From: Halorubrum sp. PV6
GTDB lineage: Archaea > Halobacteriota > Halobacteria > Halobacteriales > Haloferacaceae
Assembly: GCF_003990725.2 (NCBI RefSeq)
Contig: NZ_CP030064.1
Location: 2,356,001 to 2,420,000 of the forward strand
Length of the DNA: 64,000 nt
Direction: 5' to 3'
The notes under the pieces were generated by a model. That model worked only from the letters and a program-made list of their open reading frames with translations. It searched no databases and was not told where the DNA came from. Each line of letters starts with the position of its first letter. Within the stretch, counting starts at the first letter, position 1. A program made the position numbers and the translations under genes. Positions 44,769-53,088 of the stretch are shown here, one piece after another.

Positions 44769-45530
44769 GTGAGCCACCGACTCGACGAGATAGACCGACA
44801 GATCGTCCACGCGCTGATGTCGGACGCGAGGAACACCTCCGCGCCGATGATCGCGGAGGAGATGAACGTGTCCGCGGGGACGGTCCGCAACCGGATCGAG
44901 CGGTTAGAGGAGGCGGGCGTGATCCGCGGCTACACCGCAATCGTCGACTTCGAGCAGGCCGACGGGCGGCTCACGTCGGTCTTTATGTGCACCGTCCCGG
45001 CGGACGAGCGCGAGCGGCTGGCGCTCGCGGCCCGGTCGATTCCGGGCGTCATCAACGTGCGCGTGCTGATGGCGGGACGCCGCGACCTGCAGGTGGTCGC
45101 GGTCGGCGAGGAGACGAGCGACCTCCGCGAGATTGCGCGCGCGCTCTCGGGACTCGACATCCGCATCGAGGACGAGGAACTGCTCCAGTCCGAGCTACAC
45201 ACGCCGTACTCGCGGTTCCTCAGCGACGACAGCAGGAAGTCGGTCGTCACGGACACCGTCACCCTCGCGGACGGGAGCGCCGTGATCGAGGTGTGCGTCA
45301 CCGACGACGCGCCGATCGTGGGACAGTCGCCCGCGGCGGCCCGGTCCGAGGGCCTCCTCCCGAGCACGACCGTCGTGACGTCCATCGAGCGCGACGGCTC
45401 CATCATCCACCCGGTCGACGACACGGCCATCCAACCGAACGACGTGGTGACCGTGCTGCCGAAAGAGTCGTCCGACGAGGCCGTCCTCGACGCGTTCCTC
45501 GCGGACGACGCCGCGACGCTGTCGACGTAA
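44769..45530 (+). CDS. Lrp/AsnC regulator fused to an RCK_C (TrkA-C) domain
   Basis: A 253-residue protein with an AsnC-type winged helix (LDEIDRQIVHALMSDARNT then VSAGTVRNRIERLEEAG), a RAM-like domain (about 60-140) and a C-terminal RCK_C domain (about 155-240, with APIVGQSPAAARSEG and VDDTAIQPNDVVTVLP). RCK_C domains bind ions or nucleotides such as c-di-AMP in transport control, so this regulator probably reads an ionic or nucleotide signal and controls a transporter or the adjacent Usp gene. GTG at 44769 chosen as the frame upstream is not family-like. Confidence 0.88.
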   Translation: MSHRLDEIDRQIVHALMSDARNTSAPMIAEEMNVSAGTVRNRIERLEEAGVIRGYTAIVDFEQADGRLTSVFMCTVPADERERLALAARSIPGVINVRVLMAGRRDLQVVAVGEETSDLREIARALSGLDIRIEDEELLQSELHTPYSRFLSDDSRKSVVTDTVTLADGSAVIEVCVTDDAPIVGQSPAAARSEGLLPSTTVVTSIERDGSIIHPVDDTAIQPNDVVTVLPKESSDEAVLDAFLADDAATLST

Positions 45531-45594
45531 GATCGAAGCGGCGAGCCGGTCGGTCGATCGGCCGTTTATTGTTCCGGACGCCCAACGGTACGGT

Positions 45595-46302
45595 ATGGTA
45601 GACACGATCCTCGTTCCGATCGAACTTCCCGATCCCGAGCCGTTGTCGCCGGTTCTCGTGGACGACCTCTCGTCGCTTGAGGTGGTGCTCCTCGGTCACT
45701 ACGGGCTCCCGGAGCAGACGCCGGCGGCGTCCGCGCGCGACCAGTTCGGCGCGGACGCGCAGGCGACGCTCGACGAGGTGGCCGAGCGCTTCGCCGAGGC
45801 GGGCGCCGCCGTCCGGACGCGACTCGTGTTCGGCAAGGACCGGGCGGCCGCCATCCAGGAGGTGGCCGCCGAAGAGGACTGCGTGGCCGAACTCGACCCC
45901 GCCCCGACCGACGGCATCGAGCGGATCCTCGTCCCGCTTCCGGACGTCGCCGAGGTCGACCGCCTGCCGACGTTCATCCGGATCCTCTGTGAGGACTCGA
46001 CCGGACAGATCACCCTCTTCCACGTCGTCGAGGGCGAGGAGCGGCGCGAGCAGGGGGAAGCGGTGGTCACGGAGACGCGCGAACAGCTGATCGCGGACGG
46101 ATTCGACCCCGACGAGGTCGACACGCGGGTCGTGGAGGGCGAGGAACACGACGAGGAGATTCTCAGGGTCGCCGCCGAGTACGACGCCGTCGTGATGTAC
46201 GAGGCCGAGTCGCGGCTGGGCGACCGACTCTTCGGAACCCTCCCCGACCGGATCGCGAATCAGACCGGCGACCCGGTGATCGTCGTCAACCGAGACTACT
46301 GA
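45595..46302 (+). CDS. Universal stress protein family
   Basis: A 235-residue protein with two UspA-like halves; the first is reduced (VDTILVPIELPDPEPL), the second is more complete (IERILVPLPDVAEVDRLPTF ... GDRLFGTLPDRIANQTGDPVIVVN). The G-x2-G-x9-G ATP loop is not well kept, so nucleotide binding is doubtful. It follows the Lrp/RCK_C gene by 64 bases with its own TTTATTG box 27 bases from the ATG; both may belong to an osmotic or transport response. Confidence 0.82.
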   Translation: MVDTILVPIELPDPEPLSPVLVDDLSSLEVVLLGHYGLPEQTPAASARDQFGADAQATLDEVAERFAEAGAAVRTRLVFGKDRAAAIQEVAAEEDCVAELDPAPTDGIERILVPLPDVAEVDRLPTFIRILCEDSTGQITLFHVVEGEERREQGEAVVTETREQLIADGFDPDEVDTRVVEGEEHDEEILRVAAEYDAVVMYEAESRLGDRLFGTLPDRIANQTGDPVIVVNRDY

Positions 46303-46403
46303 CCGCGGACGGCCGAGACGCGGGCCGACACGCTCCGAACTGAATCGATGGTAGTGAACCGCAGGCGGGCTGAGTCTCGGGATACGCGGCCGCGCTCTCG
46401 CGG

Positions 46404-47426
46404 TTACTCGTCGTCGGTCTGCTTGTCGTCGGTCTGCTTGTCGTCGGTCTGCTTGTCGTCGACCGTCTCTTCGACCTTCTTGTCGACGGTCTCCTCTACC
46501 TTCTCGTCGACCTTCTCGTCTACCGTCTTCTCGACCGTCTCCTCGACTTTTTCGCCGACCGTCTCCTCGACCGTCTTCTCGACTGTTTCGCCGACTGTCT
46601 CCTCGACGGTCTCTTCTACTTTCTCGCCGACCGTCTCGTCTACCGTCTCCTCAACCGTCTTCTCGACCGTTTCGCCGACGGTCTCCTCGACTTTCTCGCC
46701 GACCGTCTCGTCTACCGTCTTCTCGACCGTTTCGCCGACTGTCTCTTCGACTTTCTCGCCGACTGTCTCTTCGACTTTCTCGCCGACCGTCTCTTCGACC
46801 GTCTTCTCGACTGTTTCGCCGACCGTCTTCTCGACCGTCTCGCCGACGGTCTCCTCTACCTTCTCACCGACGGTCTCCTCTACCTTCTCGCCGACGGTCT
46901 CCTCTACCTTCTCGCCGACGGTCTTCTCGACCGTCTCGCCCACGCTCTTTTCGACCTCCTTGCTCACCGTGTCGCCGACCGTCTTCTCCACCTCTTTGCT
47001 CACGGTCTCGCCCACGCTCTTCTCGACCTCTTTGCTCACCGTATCGCCGACCGTCTTCTCCACCTCCTTGCTCACGGTCTCGCCCACGCTCTTTTCGACC
47101 TCCTTGCTCACCGTGTCACCGACCGTCTTCTCGACTTCCTTGTTGACCGTCTCGCCCACGCTCTTCTCGACTTCCTTGTTGACCGTCTCGCCCACGCTCT
47201 TTTCCACCTCTTTGCCGACTTGATCGGCGACCTCGCGGGTCATCCAGTCGGGGTCGAACCGGGCCATCTTCCAGACGACGTGAACGACGTAAGAGGCGAA
47301 CACGCCGATCCCGAACGCCACGCCGATGTTGTTCGCGTTGAGCGTCGCGATGAGGACGATCGAGAGGATGATCAGCGCACCGTAGGCGATGTCGGTGATC
47401 GCGTCGACGCGGGCGGGGCTTACCAT
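46404..47426 (-). CDS. Membrane protein with 65-unit tetrad-repeat tail
   Basis: A 340-residue protein. Residues 10-55 form two membrane segments (GALIILSIVLIATL and GVAFGIGVFASYVVHVVW). Residues 66-325 are 65 consecutive four-residue units, every one starting with Val (VGET, VEKT, VSKE, VEET, VGEK and similar), with no break. The first part is built of 12-residue units (KEVEKSVGETVN type), the later part of 8-residue units (VGEKVEET type). It ends with three DDKQT repeats and DDE. The tail is helix-forming and very acidic. At DNA level units are multiples of 12 bases, so gain or loss keeps the frame. ATG 47426 precedes the membrane segments. Function unknown; a scaffold, tether or surface/cytoskeletal spacer is conceivable. 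Confidence 0.8.
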   Translation of the reverse strand: MVSPARVDAITDIAYGALIILSIVLIATLNANNIGVAFGIGVFASYVVHVVWKMARFDPDWMTREVADQVGKEVEKSVGETVNKEVEKSVGETVNKEVEKTVGDTVSKEVEKSVGETVSKEVEKTVGDTVSKEVEKSVGETVSKEVEKTVGDTVSKEVEKSVGETVEKTVGEKVEETVGEKVEETVGEKVEETVGETVEKTVGETVEKTVEETVGEKVEETVGEKVEETVGETVEKTVDETVGEKVEETVGETVEKTVEETVDETVGEKVEETVEETVGETVEKTVEETVGEKVEETVEKTVDEKVDEKVEETVDKKVEETVDDKQTDDKQTDDKQTDDE

Positions 47427-47663
47427 CGCCGATCCGCCTCCGCGAGCGCGACGCGTCCGTGACTCGCTCCGTCTCCGCGATCGTCTCGTCTGTTCCACGT
47501 GAAACTCATTCGTACCTTCCCTTTCCGCGCTGACGGGCTAAATCTCCCGCTTCGCGTCGCCGGCGCTTGTTCCCAATTGACGAGGCGGACGGCGCCGGTT
47601 CGGGGCGTCACGGTACGGCGCGCGGAGCGGGCCGCTTTTGTGGCGGATGACCGAACGCGAGGC

Positions 47664-48782
47664 ATGGACATCGAGGAGGGCGGTCTCACCGTTTCCGTTC
47701 CGGAGGCCCGCGACGGCGCCAGCGAGGGCACCGGCGGCGGCGTCTTTTTTAACCCCACCCAAGAGCTGAACCGCGACATCACCGTCGCGGTGCTGCGCGC
47801 GTACCGCGACCGCGAGCCGCGAGCGGCCTCGTATCTCGACGCGATGGCGGCCTCCGGCGTCCGGGGCGTCCGCGCCGCCGCCGAGGGGTACGACGTGACG
47901 TGCGCGGACGTGGACCCGGACGCGGTCGAACTGGCCGCCGAGAACCTCGCCGCGAACGACCTCGACGGCGACACCGTCCACCGCGACGTCAACGCGCTGT
48001 TGTACGAGAACGTCTTCGACGTCGTCGACCTGGACCCGTACGGGACGCCGATCCCCTTCGCCGACGCCGCGCTGGCGAACGCGCGCAACCTCGTCTGCGT
48101 CACGGCGACCGACACCGCCCCCCTCTGTGGCGCCCACTTACAGAGCGGCATCCGCAAGTACGGCGCGGTCCCGCGGAACACCGATTACCACCCCGAGATG
48201 GGGCTTCGGACGCTGATCTCCGCGCTGGTCCGGACCGCCGCGCGCTACGACAAGGCGGCGCGACCGATCGTGTCGCACGTCTCGCGACACTACGCGCGGA
48301 CCTACCTCGAACTGGACTCCGGCGCGCAGGCGGCCGACGCCTGCATCGACGAACTCGGCTACGTCGACCACTGCGAGGACTGCCTCTGGCGCGAGGCGAC
48401 CCGCGGGCTGATCGCGGACCCCGTCGAGCGCTGTCCCGTCTGTGACGGCGACCGCGTGCTCACCGCCGGACCGCTCTGGCTCGGCCCCGTCGCAGACCCC
48501 GACTTCACCCGCGCCGTCCGCGGACACGTCACCGACGACATGGGGGAGGCGAAGCGCGCCCGGAAGCTGCTCGGAACCGTCGCCCGCGAACTCGACACGC
48601 CCACCCACTACGACCAGCACCGACTGTACAAGGCGTGGGGCGAGGCGGCCATCGGGATGGACGAGTTCGTCGAGCGCCTCCGGGGCGCGGGCCACGAGGC
48701 GAGCCGCGCGCACTACCGCGGGACCGCGGTCAAAAGCGGCGCGTCGATCCCAGAGATGCGCGCGGCGGTCCTCGACGACTGA
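47664..48782 (+). CDS. trm1: tRNA (guanine26-N2)-dimethyltransferase
   Basis: Trm1 dimethylates G26 of tRNAs with S-adenosylmethionine. The 372 residues carry the SAM loop [20 protein letters not shown] near 55, the catalytic-region [19 protein letters not shown] near 118 and a zinc site CEDCLWRE ... RCPVCDGD near 235-262. Length matches archaeal Trm1. ATG 47664 is family-consistent; the frame is open 55 codons upstream but Arg-rich. Confidence 0.95.
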   Translation: MDIEEGGLTVSVPEARDGASEGTGGGVFFNPTQELNRDITVAVLRAYRDREPRAASYLDAMAASGVRGVRAAAEGYDVTCADVDPDAVELAAENLAANDLDGDTVHRDVNALLYENVFDVVDLDPYGTPIPFADAALANARNLVCVTATDTAPLCGAHLQSGIRKYGAVPRNTDYHPEMGLRTLISALVRTAARYDKAARPIVSHVSRHYARTYLELDSGAQAADACIDELGYVDHCEDCLWREATRGLIADPVERCPVCDGDRVLTAGPLWLGPVADPDFTRAVRGHVTDDMGEAKRARKLLGTVARELDTPTHYDQHRLYKAWGEAAIGMDEFVERLRGAGHEASRAHYRGTAVKSGASIPEMRAAVLDD

Positions 48783-48855
48783 GCCGCGCGAGCGACCCGC
48801 GTCACCCGCCCCCCTTTTGTCGCCGTCGCTCGAACCCGCGGCCGTGTCCCGTCGC

Positions 48856-50127
48856 ATGACCACCGCCGCCGGAACCGCTCGCCGCGTCGTCGACACCGCG
48901 CTCGACCGCCGCGTGACGTTTCTCGCGGCCGCCATCGCCTACTACGCGTTCGTCTCGCTCATCCCCGCGCTGCTCCTGCTCGTCGTCGTCGCCAGCGTGG
49001 CGTTCGGAGAGTCGATAGCCGCGGAGTTGGTCGCCGCGACCGGCGACTTCCTGACGCCGGCCGGCGAGGAGGCCGTCGCCGCGGCCGTCTCCAGCGCCGG
49101 CGGGCGGACCGGCGCGAGCCTGCTCGGGGTGGCGGTGCTGCTCTGGTCGACGCTCAAGGTGTTCCGCGGGCTCGACACGGCGTTCGTCGAGCTGTACGGC
49201 GTCGAAGAGGCGCCGGGGTTCGTCAAGCAGGTCACGAACGCCGCCTCCGTCGTCCTCGGCGTCGGTCTCGGTATCGGGGTGATGGTCGCCGTCGGCGCGT
49301 TCGTCGCGGCCGCCGACGCGGTCCCGCTGGTGGAGGCCGCGAGCGTGTTCGCGCTGCCGGTCGTCCTCGCCGTCGTCTTCTTCCCGATGTACTACCTCGT
49401 GCCGCAGTTGACCATCGGCGTCCGCGAGGCGGTTCCCGGAGCCGTCTTCGCGGCCGTCGGGTGGACGCTGTTACAGGCCGGCTTCCAAGTGTACGCCGCG
49501 GGCGCCGGGCAGTACCAGGTGTACGGAGTGATCGGCGGCGTCCTCCTCCTCGTCACGTGGCTGTACCTCGCGGCCGTCGTCGTCGTGGTCGGCGGCGTGG
49601 TCAACGTCGTGCTGTCGGGACGGGGCGGTGGCGCCGTCGCCCGCGACCACGACGCGGACCGGCAGTTACAACACGACCGCGGCCGACCCACGGGTATGAA
49701 CGGTGAGTCGGACGGCGCGGCCGACGCCGGCGACGAGGAGCGCCCGGCGGGGGCGCCGGACGTGGCGGCGCTACAGGAGGAAGTGAGGCGGCTGCGGACA
49801 GAGTTCGACGCGTTCGAGGACGACGTCGAAGAACGCACCGTCGACAAGCCGGCCGTCGAGTCGGAACTCAAGCGATACGTTCGCTCGCGGATGCGCCGCG
49901 GTCACGCTCGGGGGTGGGGGCCGTACCTCGTCCTCTTGTACGGGACGGTGCTGATTCTCGGGGCCTTCTCGTTTCTCGACGGGCTCTACGCCATCGCCGC
50001 GATGCTCATCCTCGGGCTCTCGACGCTCGGGCTGTACACGCTCTTCATCCTCGTCGGCGTCGGCCTCAACCTGCTCGAAACGCCCGGCAAAGCGCTCGAC
50101 TACGCCCGCGACCGTGGCGACGACTGA
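48856..50127 (+). CDS. YihY/BrkB membrane protein fused to a haloarchaeal C-terminal domain
   Basis: A 423-residue protein. Residues ~1-265 are a YihY/BrkB (formerly RNase BN) family domain with six hydrophobic segments, FLAAAIAYYAFVSLIPALLLL and the typical LYGVEEAPGF and VGWTLLQAGFQVYA. A Gly/Asp linker leads at residue ~281 to MNGESDGAADAG, a charged coiled-coil-like stretch (VAALQEEVRRLRTEFDAFEDD) and two more membrane segments. The internal Met suggests the second part may exist elsewhere as its own gene. A GTG at 48844 is an alternative start. Function of YihY is not established. Confidence 0.8.
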   Translation: MTTAAGTARRVVDTALDRRVTFLAAAIAYYAFVSLIPALLLLVVVASVAFGESIAAELVAATGDFLTPAGEEAVAAAVSSAGGRTGASLLGVAVLLWSTLKVFRGLDTAFVELYGVEEAPGFVKQVTNAASVVLGVGLGIGVMVAVGAFVAAADAVPLVEAASVFALPVVLAVVFFPMYYLVPQLTIGVREAVPGAVFAAVGWTLLQAGFQVYAAGAGQYQVYGVIGGVLLLVTWLYLAAVVVVVGGVVNVVLSGRGGGAVARDHDADRQLQHDRGRPTGMNGESDGAADAGDEERPAGAPDVAALQEEVRRLRTEFDAFEDDVEERTVDKPAVESELKRYVRSRMRRGHARGWGPYLVLLYGTVLILGAFSFLDGLYAIAAMLILGLSTLGLYTLFILVGVGLNLLETPGKALDYARDRGDD

Positions 50128-50142
50128 CCGCGTGATCGGTCC

Positions 50143-51147
50143 ATGAGCGGCCCCGCTGCGGCTGGCCCCGTCGCGCCGGGACTCGTCTCCGCGGAGCGCG
50201 GCGTCGGCGAGATCGCCCTCGTCGACGCGCTCCCGGAGGCCGTCGTCGTCGTCTTCGCCGCCGTGACGCACCTCGCCGACCCGTGGTTCCTGTTCGGCCT
50301 CCTGGCCGTCGGCTACTGGTTCGGCGGCGGCCGGGTGGCGGGCTCGCCGCGCCGGGCCGGGGCGACCGCCATCGCCGCCGTCACCTGCGCGTACGCCGCC
50401 ACCGCGCTCGGAAAGGCGTGGTTCGCGGTTCCCCGGCCGCCCGGCGCGGTCGGCCCCGCTGACGTGCCGGCGTGGCTGCCGGGGCTCCTCTCTGCGTGGT
50501 ACGAGGGACAGGTCCTCTCCGACGGCTTCGGGTTCCCGAGCGGCCACGCGACCGGCGCGGCGGCCGCGTACCTCGCGCTGGCGCTCGTCTACGACCGCGC
50601 GTGGACCCCCGGACGCCGGTACCTCGCGGCCGGGGCCGTCGCCGTCGCGGTCGCGGCCTCCCGAGTCGTGATCGAGGTCCACTACCTCGTCGACGTGCTC
50701 GCGGGGTTGGCCGTGGGCGTCGGGGTCGTCCTCGGCGCGCTGTGGCTCGCCGGCGACCCGCGGCTCGGACGGTCCGGCGAGGCGAGCGACGGGGCGACAG
50801 ACGCGCTCGACCCGACGCTGCCGTTTCTGTCGGCGGCGGTCGTCTCGGCCGGCGCGCTCGCGGTCGCCGTCGCGGGCGGTCACACCGGCGAGGTCGTCGA
50901 GGCGGGCATCGGCATCGCCACCGGCGCGGGCGGCGCGATCGGGTGGCGGTTCGTCGACGGCGACGAACCCGCAGTCCCGATCCGGATCGCGCTTCCCGCC
51001 CTCGTCGTCACCGGCGGGCTCTGGGTGGGCGCGTACGTGGCCTCGGAGTCGCTCGCGGTCACGCTGGCCGCGACGACCGCCGTCGTCGTCGCCGTCGTCG
51101 CGCTCCCGGCGCTCCCGAGCCGGGTCGAGTCGCTGGGCGCGTCGTAA
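50143..51147 (+). CDS. PAP2 family membrane phosphatase
   Basis: A 334-residue membrane protein with the three PAP2 motifs: KAWFAVPRP near 90 (KxxxxxxRP), FPSGHATG near 128 and SRVVIEVHYLVDVLAG near 173 (SRxxxxxHxxxD). It would remove phosphate from a lipid pyrophosphate or phosphatidate, for example recycling dolichyl/polyprenyl diphosphate. Additional C-terminal membrane segments extend it beyond the core. It follows the YihY fusion by 15 bases, probably in one operon. Confidence 0.9.
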   Translation: MSGPAAAGPVAPGLVSAERGVGEIALVDALPEAVVVVFAAVTHLADPWFLFGLLAVGYWFGGGRVAGSPRRAGATAIAAVTCAYAATALGKAWFAVPRPPGAVGPADVPAWLPGLLSAWYEGQVLSDGFGFPSGHATGAAAAYLALALVYDRAWTPGRRYLAAGAVAVAVAASRVVIEVHYLVDVLAGLAVGVGVVLGALWLAGDPRLGRSGEASDGATDALDPTLPFLSAAVVSAGALAVAVAGGHTGEVVEAGIGIATGAGGAIGWRFVDGDEPAVPIRIALPALVVTGGLWVGAYVASESLAVTLAATTAVVVAVVALPALPSRVESLGAS

Positions 51148-51180
51148 GTAGCGGAAAACGAGAAGAGAGCGAGCCGCCGT

Positions 51181-51621
51181 TCAGTCGTCTTCGAGCGCCT
51201 GCGCGATACGCTGGAGCTGGCGGGTCGCGTCGCGGACCTCGTCGCGGAGCTGTCGGACCTCGCGGACGAGCTCTTCGTTGCCGGCCTGTCCGCCGCGTTC
51301 CTCGCCGTGACCGCCCGGACCGCCGCCCATCCCCGGCGGGCCGCCGGCGCCGCCCGGACCGCCGCCGCCGCCCATCATCCCGGACATCATCTGCGCGAAG
51401 GGGTTGCCGCCACCGCCGCCACCGCCCATCCCCGGCGGGCCGCCGCCGCCCATCATCTCCTCGGGGTCGGGCCGGTCGCCTTCCTCGCGCTCCTGCTCGC
51501 GACGCTCGCGGATCTCCTCGACGCGCTCGCGGAAGGATTTCTCTTCGCCGTCGTCGCCGCCCTCGGCTCCGGCGGCGCTGTCGGCCTGTTCGTCGCCGGC
51601 GTCGGTGTCGTCGTCTGCCAT
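51181..51621 (-). CDS. Gly/Met-rich low-complexity protein with coiled-coil ends
   Basis: A 146-residue protein: an acidic N-terminus, a charged helix (FRERVEEIRERREQEREE), a middle of about 60 residues made of Gly, Pro and Met (GGGGPPGMGGGG and NPFAQMMSGMMG), and a C-terminal coiled coil (VREVRQLRDEVRDATRQLQR). The CTTTTC box lies about 28 bases from the ATG. The layout could suit an oligomerising, phase-separating or client-binding protein. No known family recognised. Confidence 0.7.
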   Translation of the reverse strand: MADDDTDAGDEQADSAAGAEGGDDGEEKSFRERVEEIRERREQEREEGDRPDPEEMMGGGGPPGMGGGGGGGNPFAQMMSGMMGGGGGPGGAGGPPGMGGGPGGHGEERGGQAGNEELVREVRQLRDEVRDATRQLQRIAQALEDD

Positions 51622-51764
51622 GAATCCCGGTTTGGCGTCCCGGCCGAAAAGGGTTGCCGTGCCGACCGCGACGGTGCGTTTATAAGCGATCCGCCGGGGA
51701 GCGGGCCGACTGCGGCGGCGAGCGCGTCATCTCGACGGCGACGGCATCATCCGCGACGGCGACG

Positions 51765-52739
51765 CTACTCGTGGCCCGAGACGCGGACCGGCTCGTACGG
51801 CGCTTCGAGCCACTCGATATCCGAGTCGGACAGGTCGATGTCGAGCGCCTCGACGGCGTCTTCGAGGTGTTCGACGCTGGTCGTACCGACGATGGGCGTG
51901 TCGACCCACGGCTTGTGGAACAGCCACGCCAGCGCGATCTGGGCCATCTTCACGCCCTTCTCGTCGGCGAGTTCCGCGACGCGCTCGTTGACCGCGGGGC
52001 CGCCGCCCTCCTGGTACGGGTGTTCGTACAGGTGTTCTTCGGTCTCCCCGCGGAGCGTCGCGTCCACGTCGTCGTGCGGGCGGGTGAGGTACCCCCGCGC
52101 GAGCGGGCTCCATGGCATGACGCCGATCCCTTCCCGCTCGCAGAGCGGGAGCATCTCGCGCTCCTCCTCGCGGTACGCGAGGTTGTAGTGGTTCTGCATG
52201 GTGGCGAACCGGTCGTACCCCTCGCGCTCGCTGGCGTGGAGCGCAGCCGCGAACTGATGGGCCCACATCGACGAGGCCCCGATGTGACGAACCTTCCCGC
52301 GCCGCACCGCGTCGTCGAGCGCGGCGAGCGTCTCCTCGATTGGCGTCTGGTCGTCCCAGCGGTGGATCTGATACAGATCGATCGTCTCCATCCCGAGCCG
52401 GTCGAGGCTGTTCTCCAGTTCCTGTTCGATGGCCTTCCGCGAGAGCCCGCCCGAGTTGGGGTCCGACTCGTCCATCTGGAAGTACGCCTTCGTGGCGACG
52501 ACGCTCTCCTCGCGATGGCCGTCCAGCGCCTCTCCGAGGACGCGCTCCGACTCGCCGTTCGAGTACATGTTGGCGGTGTCGAAGAAGTTGATACCGAGTT
52601 CGAGCGCGCGCTCGACGATGGCCTTCCCTTCGTCTTCGTCGAGGACCCACTCGCGCCAGTCCGGGTCGCCGAAGCTCATACAGCCGAGACAGAGTTTCGA
52701 GACGGTCGTCCCGGTGTCGCCGAGCGTCGTGTACTCCAT
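51765..52739 (-). CDS. Aldo/keto reductase
   Basis: A 324-residue NADPH-dependent (beta/alpha)8 reductase. The tetrad is visible: Asp and Tyr in FFDTANMYSNGESE near 56-63, Lys in VATKAYF near 90 and His in YQIHRWD near 130. The C-terminal VGTTSVEHLEDAV near 287 binds cofactor. The ATG at 52739 is preferred over 52754 because a TTTTTTAC box lies about 28 bases upstream. Substrate unknown. Confidence 0.92.
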   Translation of the reverse strand: MEYTTLGDTGTTVSKLCLGCMSFGDPDWREWVLDEDEGKAIVERALELGINFFDTANMYSNGESERVLGEALDGHREESVVATKAYFQMDESDPNSGGLSRKAIEQELENSLDRLGMETIDLYQIHRWDDQTPIEETLAALDDAVRRGKVRHIGASSMWAHQFAAALHASEREGYDRFATMQNHYNLAYREEEREMLPLCEREGIGVMPWSPLARGYLTRPHDDVDATLRGETEEHLYEHPYQEGGGPAVNERVAELADEKGVKMAQIALAWLFHKPWVDTPIVGTTSVEHLEDAVEALDIDLSDSDIEWLEAPYEPVRVSGHE

Positions 52740-52798
52740 ACCGCGAGCAGACACACCGAGTGTAAAAAACTACGCGCGCCGGCGAACGGCGCGAGTCC

Positions 52799-52996
52799 CT
52801 ACAGGTCGCGGAACGACGCCGTGTAGACCAGGAACGCACCCGTCAGGATGATAAATGCGAGGAACGTCACCAGCGCGAGCACGTTCGCGACCGGAGAGAG
52901 CGGATCGAGGAACGACTGGCCGGTGGAGTCGAGCACGAGGACGGCAAGGAGGGCCGCGATCAACCCGAGAAGCCAGTTCGTGAGGATGTTATCCAT
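52799..52996 (-). CDS. Small two-helix membrane protein
   Basis: A 65-residue protein, almost entirely two membrane segments (WLLGLIAALLAVLVLD and VLALVTFLAFIILTGAFLVYTA), with a short loop and polar end. A TTTGTAC box lies about 25-28 bases before the ATG. Haloarchaeal unknown. Confidence 0.7.
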   Translation of the reverse strand: MDNILTNWLLGLIAALLAVLVLDSTGQSFLDPLSPVANVLALVTFLAFIILTGAFLVYTASFRDL

Positions 52997-53088
52997 ACCC
53001 GGTCACACATCGAGGCCGTACAAAAAGGATCGTGGTTTCGGTAACGACCGGCCCGTAGAGATACAGTGGCGGCGCTCCTACGGCAACC

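Noticed and set aside
46348-47223. Long plus-strand frame of Ser/Thr/Val repeats (TVSSTFSPTV...)
   Set aside because: It is the antisense of the tetrad-repeat gene; the reverse strand has membrane segments, a plausible start and acidic haloarchaeal composition.
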